Shown: one piece after another, positions 45,183 through 54,549 of the stretch
Numbering within the stretch: position 1 is the stretch's first letter
How the letters are laid out: every line of letters begins with the position of its first letter
Assembly: GCF_008086165.1 (NCBI RefSeq)
Contig: NZ_VSKL01000001.1
Location: forward strand, 682,001 to 746,000
DNA from: Algorimicrobium algoritergicola
Lineage (GTDB): Bacteria > Bacteroidota > Bacteroidia > Flavobacteriales > Flavobacteriaceae
Length of the DNA stretch: 64,000 nt
Reading direction: 5' to 3'
The notes under the pieces: generated by a model
The model's input: only the letters and a program-made list of their open reading frames with translations
The model's database searches: none
Told to the model about the DNA's origin: nothing
Position numbers and translations under genes: made by a program

Positions 45183-47540
45183 ATGAAATTTGTTTTATTA
45201 ATTGCCCTTTTTTGCAGCTATTCTATAAACGCTCAAAGCCAAGAATTTAATCCAGAAACTAATGATGTTCCTTTATATCAATTTGCAAGTTTTACCAATG
45301 TTGGTGATATAGCTTATAGTATTGAAGACATTCAATTAAACGAAAATTTAATTTATAAACCGTTGCAATCAGAAAACCACAGTGTAGGTTTTACGTCTGA
45401 TAATTTTTGGATTCAGTTTAAACTAACCAACTCGCAAGCAACTGAACATGTTTATTATTTAGAAACAGCCAGACCTATTACAGATGTTGCCAATTTATAT
45501 CAAATAGCAGCTACTGGTACTGAACGTTTTAAAAGTGGCGACCAAATTCCATTTGGTGAGCGCCAGGTTAACTACAGATCAACCGTTTTTAAAATTAAAC
45601 TACCTCCTAAATCTACTCAACAATTTTATTTGCATTTAAAAAGTGATGGTGAAACTATCAACTTACCATTAAATTTATATAATGAGTCTGAATTTTTACA
45701 AAACACCTACAACCAACAACTATTTCTAGGTTTGTTTTATGGTGTTTTATTGCTAGCAGGTATAATCTATTTGTTTTTCTACATTAGTTTAAAAGAGCGT
45801 TCATTTCTATATTACGGATTATATGTGTTTTCAATAGCTTTGCTTCAAGCGGCATTAGATGGATTATTATTTGAATTTGTTTGGCCAGAAAGCGGGTATT
45901 TTAATAGTCGTATGGTTTTAATTACGGCATTATTTTCTAATTTATTCTTGTTGAAGTATTGTGAACATTTTTTAAATATAAAAAGCCATTTTAAAAACGT
46001 GACTAAATACTATCAAGTTATTTACATCGTGATATCTATTCTATTTGCTTGCATTTTTATTAATGAATTTACATTAAAAATGACCTATCCTGTTAGTAAT
46101 GTTAATGGTTTGATTAGTCTGCTATTAATCTTGTTTACGGTATTTGTTATGCGCTATAGACGGATTGCTTTAGATGCTTTTTTCTCAATAGGCATTTTGT
46201 TTTTAGTGATTGGCTTACTCGGTTTCGTTATGAACAACTTGAGTTTGTTGCCTAATAATTTTTACACTGAAAATAGTGCCAAATTTGGTGCAGGTCTTGA
46301 GGTGATATTCTTATCCTTATCCATGACGAACCTGATTAGAAAGTTACGTGAAGAAAAAGAAGTTTCACAAGCTTTAGCATTAAAAAAATCAGAAGAAATT
46401 AGTGAGGTGAAAACCTATTTCATGTCTAATATGAGTCATGAATTGCGAACGCCTCTCAATGCTATTTTAGGGGCCACTCAAGAACAATTGGAACAGCAAA
46501 ACGGGGCAGTAGATAGTTCATGTTTAGAAATTATTAAAAACGCCTCTTATAGCTTACTCAGTAATATAAATGATATTTTAGATTTTGAAAAAATTGAGAA
46601 AAACGAATTAATTTTAAAGCATGATGTTTTTAAACCCTTAGAACTATTACAGCAGATTAGCGAAAACTGGAAACTTCAAGCCGAAAATAAAGGTCTACAA
46701 TATACGTTTCAAATTAAAGGAACGGTACCAAAAAGTGTTCTTGGCGATAGCGATCGGTTTATACAAATTATCAATAATGTTCTTGGAAACGCGGTAAAGT
46801 TCACGGAGTCTGGTACAGTTTCTTTTGAAATGCAATGCGTTGATATCTCTAATACTACAAGTCGCTTTTCTTTTCATTTTTCCGATACAGGTGTAGGCAT
46901 ACCATTAAATTTACAAGAAGATGTTTTTGATAGTTTTAGTCAAATGCGAAATGATAACAAACGTCAGTTTGGTGGATTGGGATTAGGGTTAACCATTGTA
47001 AATCATTTAGTAAAACGTTTTGAAGGCGAAATTACTATTGATAGTCAAGAAGGTGTGGGAACGGACGTTTATATTGATATTCCTTTAGAAATTAATCGTG
47101 AACAACAGCAAAAACCACTAATTTCCATAAATAATGATTCAAATGCCGAGAAGCATATTTTAATTGTAGAAGATAATTTAATGAATCAAATGATTATGAA
47201 AAAGCTTTTACAAATGAATTCTAAATTTACATTTGAAGTAGCCGAAAATGGTTTAAGAGCTATAAATATGTTAAAAGAAACCTGTTTTGATGTTGTTTTA
47301 ATGGATTTGCAAATGCCAATTATGGATGGGTATGAAGCCACTGAAATAATTAGAAGTGGACAACTTGGTTTAAAGAATCAAAATATTCCAATTATTGCAG
47401 TTACTGCTGATGCTATGCAGGAAACACAACAGAAAGTAATTGATATTGGTATGACTGATTATATGACCAAGCCAATAAATAAAGCGCTCCTATTTGAAAA
47501 ATTATTTGATTGTACTCCTGTTTTGGCAAAACCAGCTTAA
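45183..47540 (+). CDS. Hybrid sensor histidine kinase/response regulator with 7TMR-DISM input
   Basis: The 785-aa protein has a signal peptide (1-18), an extracellular 7TMR-DISM domain (about 30-165), seven membrane helices (about 178-390), a HisKA domain with His419 in SNMSHELRTPLNAI, a HATPase_c domain (about 520-650, GLGLGLTI) and a C-terminal receiver (about 658-780) with Asp708 in LMDLQMP and Lys in MTKPI. DISM domains often bind carbohydrates. No DNA-binding output is fused, so signals would go through another protein. It converges on the PD-(D/E)XK-like gene with a 4-base overlap. Confidence 0.93.
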   Translation: MKFVLLIALFCSYSINAQSQEFNPETNDVPLYQFASFTNVGDIAYSIEDIQLNENLIYKPLQSENHSVGFTSDNFWIQFKLTNSQATEHVYYLETARPITDVANLYQIAATGTERFKSGDQIPFGERQVNYRSTVFKIKLPPKSTQQFYLHLKSDGETINLPLNLYNESEFLQNTYNQQLFLGLFYGVLLLAGIIYLFFYISLKERSFLYYGLYVFSIALLQAALDGLLFEFVWPESGYFNSRMVLITALFSNLFLLKYCEHFLNIKSHFKNVTKYYQVIYIVISILFACIFINEFTLKMTYPVSNVNGLISLLLILFTVFVMRYRRIALDAFFSIGILFLVIGLLGFVMNNLSLLPNNFYTENSAKFGAGLEVIFLSLSMTNLIRKLREEKEVSQALALKKSEEISEVKTYFMSNMSHELRTPLNAILGATQEQLEQQNGAVDSSCLEIIKNASYSLLSNINDILDFEKIEKNELILKHDVFKPLELLQQISENWKLQAENKGLQYTFQIKGTVPKSVLGDSDRFIQIINNVLGNAVKFTESGTVSFEMQCVDISNTTSRFSFHFSDTGVGIPLNLQEDVFDSFSQMRNDNKRQFGGLGLGLTIVNHLVKRFEGEITIDSQEGVGTDVYIDIPLEINREQQQKPLISINNDSNAEKHILIVEDNLMNQMIMKKLLQMNSKFTFEVAENGLRAINMLKETCFDVVLMDLQMPIMDGYEATEIIRSGQLGLKNQNIPIIAVTADAMQETQQKVIDIGMTDYMTKPINKALLFEKLFDCTPVLAKPA

Positions 47541-48073
47541 AAGTAAAGTTGCTGTTTTAAATCTGGAATGTCAATAACATCATTTAAATGGCAATTGTCA
47601 ATTTCAAATAAATCGGCAAAGGTTGTAAATGTTGTATTATTGGTTCGGGTACGAATGGTTCCTTTAGGGAAAAACCGTCTTTTTTCTATGAAACTAACTT
47701 TATCTATCCATCCGCAAACGGTCAATTCTTGTTTGGTTTTATGATAACTACAAAAAATATAAATTTCTGTTTTAAAATAGTCTTGAAGTTTTAAAAAATT
47801 GTTGGTGTAATATTTCCTAACATCAGTCGTGCGCCCCATTGTTTTAACATCAATAGTTTTGTTGTTCACAATTAAATCTACGCCATCATCACATCCGCCT
47901 GATCCATCCATCATGCCTAAATTAAAAAAAGACATCACCACAGACTGCCCAATAATTCCAGTTAGTTGTTGTTTTTTGGTACCATTAGCCGTGAAACGCT
48001 TTCCGAAATCATGAGTTTTAACAATAGTTTCGCAATGCGTAATCAGACTATTTTCAACTTTTACGGTAAACAT
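47537..48073 (-). CDS. PD-(D/E)XK nuclease-like protein of unknown role
   Basis: This 178-aa protein is not clearly assigned to a named family. The central part has the layout of a PD-(D/E)XK core: helix GIIGQSVVMSFFN (Gln in place of the usual Glu), then a Gly-rich turn leading to DDGVDLIVNNKTIDVKTMGR, where D-V-D and I-D-V-K provide the two acidic residues and Lys of the catalytic site. A strand (EIYIFCSYH) and a Trp/Lys-rich segment follow. No methyltransferase, recombinase or restriction partner is next to it. It may be a repair nuclease, a decayed restriction enzyme or a phage-derived gene. The end overlaps the hybrid kinase by 4 bases. Confidence 0.55.
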   Translation of the reverse strand: MFTVKVENSLITHCETIVKTHDFGKRFTANGTKKQQLTGIIGQSVVMSFFNLGMMDGSGGCDDGVDLIVNNKTIDVKTMGRTTDVRKYYTNNFLKLQDYFKTEIYIFCSYHKTKQELTVCGWIDKVSFIEKRRFFPKGTIRTRTNNTTFTTFADLFEIDNCHLNDVIDIPDLKQQLYF

Positions 48074-48170
48074 ATCGGTGTTATTTCATCGATTATTTAC
48101 TGTAAGATACTAAAAATGTGTTAAGTAGATTTTTGTGAGAATGAAAAATAAAGGTTGCAGCTTATTAAAA

Positions 48171-49025
48171 TCAGATTTTTTTTGGCGGCATTATAAAAGA
48201 AATACTTGATGAAACAACAGTTTCAAGTGCTTTGGGCAAAACCATATTATTCCAAGGATGCTGTCCATTAAAAACGTGATTAGAATTTTCTATTCCAATT
48301 AATTGACTACTCATATTCCATTTATGCAATGCTTCTGCCTCATTAAATTTTACGGATGGATCATCAATACCGTGTATTATTAGCTGCGGAATTTTAATTC
48401 TTTTAGATGCTGCTTCAATATTGAGTTGTTTTTCATGAGTTTTAAAATCTTCATAAAATTGATAATTATGAGGCATTTGCTGTTGGGTTCTACTGTTTAA
48501 AACATACTTAACGCCTTCTTCTTTCCATGCTTTTAAATCTCCTATCGTTGCCGTTCTATTGGAAAAATTAGAAACACTTGCCCATGTAATGAGTTTTTTT
48601 ATTCTAGCGTCTTTGGACGCTTTTAATATTGAAATTCCACCACCACGTGAATGCCCAATGAGCGTCACATTATTGGGATTAATTTCTTTTAATAATTCAT
48701 TTTCTTCTGACATTAAAAAATTTAGAAAGTCGCCCAAATCATTCAGCTCTTTACTGTAATTATTTTCTGCAAAGGCCTCTAAATCCGGAAAATCAATTGG
48801 ATTTTCAGCGGTACCTCCATTATGTGAAAAATTGAATTTAACAAAAAACAAATTAGCTTTTGAAAACTGTTCGGCTACCATATTCCATGGTCCCCAATCT
48901 TTAAAACCTTTATAGCCGTGACAGAATACAACTAATGGTTTTTGTTCCCCATTTTTATTAAAAAAAGCGTCCCAAACAATTGGTTTCTGGTGGTTTCTAT
49001 TTAAAATTAAATTTTTGAGTATCAC
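48171..49025 (-). CDS. Alpha/beta hydrolase
   Basis: The 284-aa serine hydrolase has the nucleophile elbow GHSRGGG (Ser in G-H-S-R-G) near residue 127, oxyanion-hole residues in FCHGYKGFKDWG, an Asp in HGIDDPSVKF and a final His in NSNHVFNG. The substrate is unknown. It starts in a 4-base overlap (ATGA) with the end of addB, so it is in the addB operon. Confidence 0.85.
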   Translation of the reverse strand: MILKNLILNRNHQKPIVWDAFFNKNGEQKPLVVFCHGYKGFKDWGPWNMVAEQFSKANLFFVKFNFSHNGGTAENPIDFPDLEAFAENNYSKELNDLGDFLNFLMSEENELLKEINPNNVTLIGHSRGGGISILKASKDARIKKLITWASVSNFSNRTATIGDLKAWKEEGVKYVLNSRTQQQMPHNYQFYEDFKTHEKQLNIEAASKRIKIPQLIIHGIDDPSVKFNEAEALHKWNMSSQLIGIENSNHVFNGQHPWNNMVLPKALETVVSSSISFIMPPKKI

Positions 49026-51781
49026 GAAATCTTTTTTTCAATAAAATCTACTTTTTGGTTGCAGATTTCTAAAATAAGCTGTTTTAGTTGGGCTTCATAG
49101 TCTGCTAATATTTCATTAGAAATAAGCGCTTCCTTATCGCGACTTCCCATTTGTTTTTTATGAAATTTTAAAAATCCAGCGCTTAAGTTCTTAAACGAAA
49201 TTATTCCCGCTTCTACAGGTTCCGTAAAAGGTTTTTTAGCATGCATTAGGTACGCATACGTTAAAACCTGGAATGATTTACTGTACTTGTCGTAATCCGT
49301 TGTTAAATCGTCCCAATTGGTTATTTGTACTTTAGCAGGATCTACACGACCCGATTTATAATCTATAATTCGTGTTATACCATTTCGTTTGTCAACACGA
49401 TCTACTTTACCCGTAATTCTAACAGGAAAATCAAGTTCAGGAATTTGTATTTCTGCTGTATTATTAAGTTCAATAGCGATAATTTCAAGAATGTTTCCGT
49501 CTTTTAAATCGGCTATTTCTAAATCTAAAAAATTAGATATGTAGCGCTTGGCAATTTCAAAGACAATTAAATTTTTCCCTTTCGTAATATCGCCTTCTTT
49601 ATATAAATCTTTAAAATGTTTGGTAACGGTTGCATTTATTTTGAGTTTCATTTCTGCAACCTGTTCCCATGTTATTTGTTGGCCTTCAAAAGGTTTGTAG
49701 AAATCTTCCAATGTGTTATGGATAACCGTTCCAAGTGTATTGGCAGCAACGGTTTCTTCAACATCATCATGTTCTTTTATTTTCAACACTTTCTGAAAAT
49801 AAAAATCGATAGGATTCCGAATATAACTGGTTAAAGCAGATGGTGAAAACCCCTTGGCGGCATAGGTTTTAATTTGATTTAGAATATCGTCATTTTTTGT
49901 AATAACAATTTCGTTCAAATTAGAATTCATGGAAATATCTGGAACAGCAATGGTGTGCTTAATTTTATGGATATTTTCTAGATCCAATTGGGTTATAAAA
50001 CGACTTTTCTCACCACCCTTTAACGCGTCAATTTCGGTATTATAAATAATGAATACACGTTTAGCACGTTGTAATAATCGGTAAAAGTGATAGGTATAAA
50101 CAGCATCCTTCTCTTTATAGGTTGGGAGTTTGTTTTCCAGTTTTACATCAAAAGGAATAAACGAATTATTACTTTTTCCCGATGGTAAAATGCCTTCATT
50201 TACGGATGATATAATAACGGTTTCAAAATCTAAAACACGGGATTCTAACATACCCATAATTTGTAAACCTTCTAATGGTTCGCCTTTAAAATCTAATGTT
50301 TCGGAACTTAAGAGCTCTTTGTACACGCTAAATAGACTAGTAATATCTTTTAGATGTTTATACTGATTATCCAAAAGGGTAAGCTCATTAAAAAGCGTAT
50401 TGAATTTGAATAGATGTTCTAGTGCTAATATATTTTCCTTTTTATGCTGTTCTAAATGTGCTTTTATTTTTAGAATTAGTTGTTGACAGCTATTTAAGGC
50501 AGTTGATGTGTTATTCCTCCAGTTTCCAAAAAGCAGGTGAAACAAAGCTTCGTGTTGAGGTGCTAATGCCGTTAATCGCGCTAAAGAAATGTATATTAAA
50601 TTATTAGATTCTATAATTTGAACCACCTTTTGCAAGTCGTTAGAAGTGCCAGATTGGAGTAGTGGACTTATAAATTGATGTGATAATAATTTAATAACGT
50701 CCTTAAAATAATAGTCATTTGTTTCCTTTTTGTGGATAAAGAATAGCTGTTCAAACAAGGTTGCTAATGGAATGGATTTTAAGGGCAATCCCATCGTGAT
50801 ATTCAGTGCATTTATGGATTCTGGGATAGAATTTAAAACAGGTAATAACAAGGATTCTTCGCCCAAAACAACCGCTGTATTATTAAGCGAATTATTTTCT
50901 TTATGGAGTTTATTCAGGATATTACCGATACATTTAGCTTGCCCAACATTTTTGGGTACACCAATAACCGAAATGCCTTTTGGTTCTGTGTAGTTGTCCG
51001 CTATCCAATTCATAGAATTGGTTTCGAAATAATTCCAATTTTTTTTATGTTGCCTGATAAATAAGCTGGCATCATGATTTTTATTTTCAAAAAATGCTTT
51101 ATCAATATCCCAATAAATATCAGCATGACTATTTTCTAATAGTTCTTGAATTATGGTTTCTTCGGCTTTATTCAGCGCGTTGAAACCTAAAAAGACGTGA
51201 TGTTTTTCAGGGTTGGCTTCAATATAATTCTGAATGCTTTCAACAGCTTCTCGATATATTAAACCTTGATACCCTTTCTTTTTATTTACGAGATTTTCGG
51301 TAAGTTGGTTGTAATAGATTTTAAGCTTTTTCCAGAATACGAGATAATTTTTTACAAAATCCGTTTGGTTGGTGTCAACTGACCAGTGATTTATCTCTTT
51401 AATAGCACTTAAATAGTCGAATATCTTTTCTTGCGGAATAAGATATCTGTCAATTTCATTAAAATCTTGAAGCAGTATTTGTGCCCATTTAGAAAAGACA
51501 TCAAAGCTATCTGGATTTTTTTCGTTGTGAACCTGAAGATAGGTTTCATAAAACTCAAAAAGTAATTCGGTATTTGAAATAGCTCTAAGCTGTGAAAGTT
51601 CCTCTACAAACTCTTCAATACTTAATATGGTTGGAGAAAATATGGGTTTTTGTAATGACGTGGATAATTCATGTTTTAAAAACACACCAGCACGTTTGCT
51701 AGGCAGAATAAGTGTAATATTGGAAATATCAACTTGCTTTTTAGTTAAATCGGCAAGGACGTCATGTATAAAAGTTGTCAT
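49022..51781 (-). CDS. addB: AddB-like helicase/nuclease subunit
   Basis: The 919-aa protein has an N-terminal inactive helicase-like fold (LILPSKRAGVFLKHEL with no intact Walker A GKT). Its RecB-type PD-(D/E)XK nuclease domain lies near the C-terminus: GTVIHNTLEDFYKP, DRVDKRNGITRIIDYKSGRVD. This matches the AddB subunit that, with AddA, resects double-strand breaks. Fe-S cysteines typical of Firmicutes AddB are not seen. The gene is followed by the alpha/beta hydrolase with a 4-base overlap. The partner addA lies on the same strand 2.8 kb upstream. Confidence 0.82.
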   Translation of the reverse strand: MTTFIHDVLADLTKKQVDISNITLILPSKRAGVFLKHELSTSLQKPIFSPTILSIEEFVEELSQLRAISNTELLFEFYETYLQVHNEKNPDSFDVFSKWAQILLQDFNEIDRYLIPQEKIFDYLSAIKEINHWSVDTNQTDFVKNYLVFWKKLKIYYNQLTENLVNKKKGYQGLIYREAVESIQNYIEANPEKHHVFLGFNALNKAEETIIQELLENSHADIYWDIDKAFFENKNHDASLFIRQHKKNWNYFETNSMNWIADNYTEPKGISVIGVPKNVGQAKCIGNILNKLHKENNSLNNTAVVLGEESLLLPVLNSIPESINALNITMGLPLKSIPLATLFEQLFFIHKKETNDYYFKDVIKLLSHQFISPLLQSGTSNDLQKVVQIIESNNLIYISLARLTALAPQHEALFHLLFGNWRNNTSTALNSCQQLILKIKAHLEQHKKENILALEHLFKFNTLFNELTLLDNQYKHLKDITSLFSVYKELLSSETLDFKGEPLEGLQIMGMLESRVLDFETVIISSVNEGILPSGKSNNSFIPFDVKLENKLPTYKEKDAVYTYHFYRLLQRAKRVFIIYNTEIDALKGGEKSRFITQLDLENIHKIKHTIAVPDISMNSNLNEIVITKNDDILNQIKTYAAKGFSPSALTSYIRNPIDFYFQKVLKIKEHDDVEETVAANTLGTVIHNTLEDFYKPFEGQQITWEQVAEMKLKINATVTKHFKDLYKEGDITKGKNLIVFEIAKRYISNFLDLEIADLKDGNILEIIAIELNNTAEIQIPELDFPVRITGKVDRVDKRNGITRIIDYKSGRVDPAKVQITNWDDLTTDYDKYSKSFQVLTYAYLMHAKKPFTEPVEAGIISFKNLSAGFLKFHKKQMGSRDKEALISNEILADYEAQLKQLILEICNQKVDFIEKKIS

Positions 51782-51793
51782 GTTATAAAAATA

Positions 51794-51823
51794 AAAAACG
51801 CTCCGAATATTCGGAGCGTTTTT
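51794..51823. terminator. Bidirectional terminator between ompA and addB
   Basis: A perfect 30-bp palindrome (AAAAACGCTCCGAAT and its complement) gives a T5 on both strands. It ends the ompA transcript 23 bases after the stop. Confidence 0.9.
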
Positions 51824-51845
51824 CTATTTATTTATGAGAAATAAA

Positions 51846-53210
51846 TTATTTCACTAAATTGATTTCTACACGTCTGTTGTTAGCTCTACCTGCTCTAGTT
51901 TTATTAGAGTCAATTGGTTTAGCCTCTCCAAAACCTTTAGAAGATAATCTAAACTGATCAATACCATTATTAGTTAAGTAATCTTTTACAGATAACGCTC
52001 TAGCTTCAGATAAGTTCATGTTTAATTTCTCGCTACCAACACTATCCGTATGACCTTCTACTGTAAATTTAGCATTAGGATACTCATTTAAGATAGCAAT
52101 AATATCTGCAAGTACTTTTTCAGATTGTGTTTTGATAGTAGATTTACCTGTATCAAATAAGATTGTTTTAGCGTAAGCATTTAAAGCTTTTTGTACAGCT
52201 TCAGTTACTTCTGGACAACCATTGTTTGCAACAGTACCTACTTTGTCTGGACATAAATCATCTTTATCAGCAACACCGTCACCATCTCTATCTGGCCAAG
52301 GACAACCTTTATTAGCTGCAGGACCTGCTACATTTGGACATTCGTCTAAATGATCAGCAACACCGTCACCATCAGCATCAGGACAACCGTTTAAAGATTT
52401 TAAACCAGCAACTGTTGGACAATCATCGTCTTTATCAGCGATACCGTCACCATCAGTGTCAGGACATCCATTAAATTCAGCTGGACCAGCTTCATTTGGA
52501 CAAGAATCTTTACTATCTTCAATACCGTCACCATCTGTATCAGGACAACCGTTGAAAGCTGCTAAACCAAATACTTCTGGACAAGCGTCATCTTTATCAT
52601 ATATTCCATCACCGTCAGTATCTTTACCTCCAAATTTGAAAGTAACACCAGCAGTATGTTGCATGTGAGAATCTAAATAATCTTCGAAAGCATGCTTGTA
52701 AGCAGATTGAACTGTAATACCAACATTTTCGTTAACCCAGAAATTAATTCCTAAAGTTCCGTTTAATGTTCCAGCACCAATTTCGTCAACCCATGTGTAA
52801 CCACCACCTACTCCTAAGTAAGGGTCTAACCATGATGAGTCTAATAATTGACCAAAACTGTATTTAACAATACCGTCAAGTCCGAAATAAGTTACTTCAT
52901 CATATCTAGCTCTGTCATCTCCAAATTTATCAATTTTGTTTAAAGAAGCTGTTGCGCCTAATGTGAATCCATTACTTAAGTAACGACCTACCGTTAATGA
53001 AGATAATGAAGGTAAAATGTTCCAGTGGTCTGTAGCATTAAAATACTCATCAAAATAATCACCAAGAGGTGCATCTTCACCTGTAGGATAGAAATCGACT
53101 GCGTTTACTCCAAGGCTTATTGCCCAAGGGTTGTTTTCATCTTGTGCGTAAGTGTTACTCATACCTAACATAAGTAACATAGCGAACAATAATCTGCTAA
53201 GATTTTTCAT
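51846..53210 (-). CDS. OmpA family protein with thrombospondin type 3 repeats
   Basis: The 454-aa protein has a signal peptide (1-22, ending NTYAQ), an eight-stranded outer-membrane barrel (about 25-195), five TSP3 repeats of the form DTDGDGI.D..D.CP (about 200-335) that bind Ca, and a C-terminal OmpA peptidoglycan-binding domain (about 345-454) with [11 protein letters not shown] and [11 protein letters not shown]. It links outer membrane and wall. The start is ATG at 53210; a TTG two codons upstream is also in frame. A full promoter lies 30 bases upstream. It is likely a highly expressed surface protein. Confidence 0.93.
   Translation of the reverse strand: MKNLSRLLFAMLLMLGMSNTYAQDENNPWAISLGVNAVDFYPTGEDAPLGDYFDEYFNATDHWNILPSLSSLTVGRYLSNGFTLGATASLNKIDKFGDDRARYDEVTYFGLDGIVKYSFGQLLDSSWLDPYLGVGGGYTWVDEIGAGTLNGTLGINFWVNENVGITVQSAYKHAFEDYLDSHMQHTAGVTFKFGGKDTDGDGIYDKDDACPEVFGLAAFNGCPDTDGDGIEDSKDSCPNEAGPAEFNGCPDTDGDGIADKDDDCPTVAGLKSLNGCPDADGDGVADHLDECPNVAGPAANKGCPWPDRDGDGVADKDDLCPDKVGTVANNGCPEVTEAVQKALNAYAKTILFDTGKSTIKTQSEKVLADIIAILNEYPNAKFTVEGHTDSVGSEKLNMNLSEARALSVKDYLTNNGIDQFRLSSKGFGEAKPIDSNKTRAGRANNRRVEINLVK
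52212..52622 (-). repeat. TSP3 coding repeats in the ompA-type gene
   Basis: Five related units of about 75-80 bp encode the DxDGDG-type calcium-binding TSP3 repeats. They are protein-level repeats, not a CRISPR or mobile element. Confidence 0.8.
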
Positions 53211-53245
53211 ATTCAAAAATTTAATTTTTAAGTGTTAATTGTAAA

Positions 53246-53275
53246 CAAAAGTAAGTTGTTAAATATTATTAACAA
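53246..53275 (-). promoter_or_regulatory. Promoter of the OmpA-family gene
   Basis: On the minus strand: TTG (53275-53273), 19 bases, TACTTTTG (53253-53246), a full consensus. The leader would be about 30 nt. A second TATATTTG box lies further up (53286-53279). Confidence 0.6.
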
Positions 53276-53333
53276 AGACAAATATAGAAAAATATTGTAT
53301 AATTCCCCTAAAATCTGCTTGTTTGTCATTATT

Positions 53334-54527
53334 TTAAATAATTTCTAATTGTTTGCCGACTTTTATAAAAGCAGAAATGGCCTGATCCAAATGTTCTTTT
53401 TCATGTGCAGCCGATAGTTGTACACGAATACGTGCTTTATCCTTTGGTACAACCGGAAAAAAGAACCCAATAACATAAATTCCTTCTTTTAATAACATAT
53501 TTGCCATAGTTTGCGATAATTTTGCGTCATATAACATAATAGGTACAATAGCCGAGTCACCATCTACGATATCAAAACCTGCTTTTTTAATGCCTGCTTT
53601 AAAGTAATCTGTGTTCCAAGCTAACTTATCTCGTAAGGTTGTGTCATTAGATAACATATCAAACACCTTAATAGAAGCGCCAACAATTGCTGGTGCTAAA
53701 GAATTTGAAAATAGATAAGGTCGTGAACGTTGACGTAATATTTCAATAATTTCTTTTTTAGCTGTCGTATAACCACCCATTGCACCACCCATGGCTTTTC
53801 CTAAAGTTCCAGTAATGATATCAACACGATCCATAACACCTTTTTCTTCAAGGGTTCCACGTCCTGTTTTTCCTATAAAACCGGTAGCATGACATTCATC
53901 AATCATCACCATGGCATCATATTTATCAGCTAAATCGCAAATTTTATCTAAAGGTGCTACCAAACCATCCATAGAGAAAACACCATCTGTAACTATAATT
54001 TTATGACGAGCACCATTTTTATTAGCCGCAATCAATTGTTTTTCCAAATCTTCCATATCGTTATTTTGGTAACGATATCTGGCTGCCTTACATAAGCGAA
54101 CACCATCAATTATTGACGCGTGATTTAAAGCGTCAGAAATAATAGCATCATCTTTTCCTAATAAAGGTTCAAAAACACCTCCATTGGCGTCAAAAGCTGC
54201 TGCATATAATATGGTGTCTTCCGTTCCGTAAAAATCGGCTATTTTTTGTTCTAGTTCTTTATGGATATCCTGTGTTCCACAAATAAAACGTACTGAAGAT
54301 AAACCAAATCCGTGTGTATCCATAACATCTTTTGCTGCTTGAATAACATCTGGATGTGAGGATAGCCCTAAATAATTATTCGCACAAAAGTTTAAAACGG
54401 TCTCGCCTGTGTTTAATGTAATTTGTGCACCTTGTGCAGAGGTGATAACACGTTCGGTTTTATAAAGTCCGTTGTCTTTTATTTCTTCTAACTCGTTTTC
54501 TAAGTGTTGTTGAATTTTTCCGTACAT
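53334..54527 (-). CDS. kbl: Glycine C-acetyltransferase (2-amino-3-ketobutyrate CoA ligase)
   Basis: The 397-aa PLP enzyme of the alpha-oxoamine synthase family has NYLGLSSHP near residue 52, [10 protein letters not shown] with the conserved Asp and His, and the PLP Lys in [15 protein letters not shown] near 245. It interconverts 2-amino-3-oxobutyrate plus CoA and glycine plus acetyl-CoA in threonine breakdown. No tdh gene is adjacent. It starts 22 bases downstream of addA on the same strand, so it is likely in that operon. Confidence 0.92.
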   Translation of the reverse strand: MYGKIQQHLENELEEIKDNGLYKTERVITSAQGAQITLNTGETVLNFCANNYLGLSSHPDVIQAAKDVMDTHGFGLSSVRFICGTQDIHKELEQKIADFYGTEDTILYAAAFDANGGVFEPLLGKDDAIISDALNHASIIDGVRLCKAARYRYQNNDMEDLEKQLIAANKNGARHKIIVTDGVFSMDGLVAPLDKICDLADKYDAMVMIDECHATGFIGKTGRGTLEEKGVMDRVDIITGTLGKAMGGAMGGYTTAKKEIIEILRQRSRPYLFSNSLAPAIVGASIKVFDMLSNDTTLRDKLAWNTDYFKAGIKKAGFDIVDGDSAIVPIMLYDAKLSQTMANMLLKEGIYVIGFFFPVVPKDKARIRVQLSAAHEKEHLDQAISAFIKVGKQLEII

Positions 54528-54549
54528 AATCTTTAATATTTTTACAAAG

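Noticed and set aside
47537-48073. Orphan nuclease-like gene as part of a restriction-modification or phage-defence system
   Set aside because: No methyltransferase, helicase, toxin-like or integrase gene is adjacent; neighbours are a sensor kinase and a hydrolase.
52212-52622. Regular repeats that could be taken for a CRISPR array
   Set aside because: They are in frame in a real gene and encode TSP3 calcium-binding repeats; there are no unique spacers of constant length.
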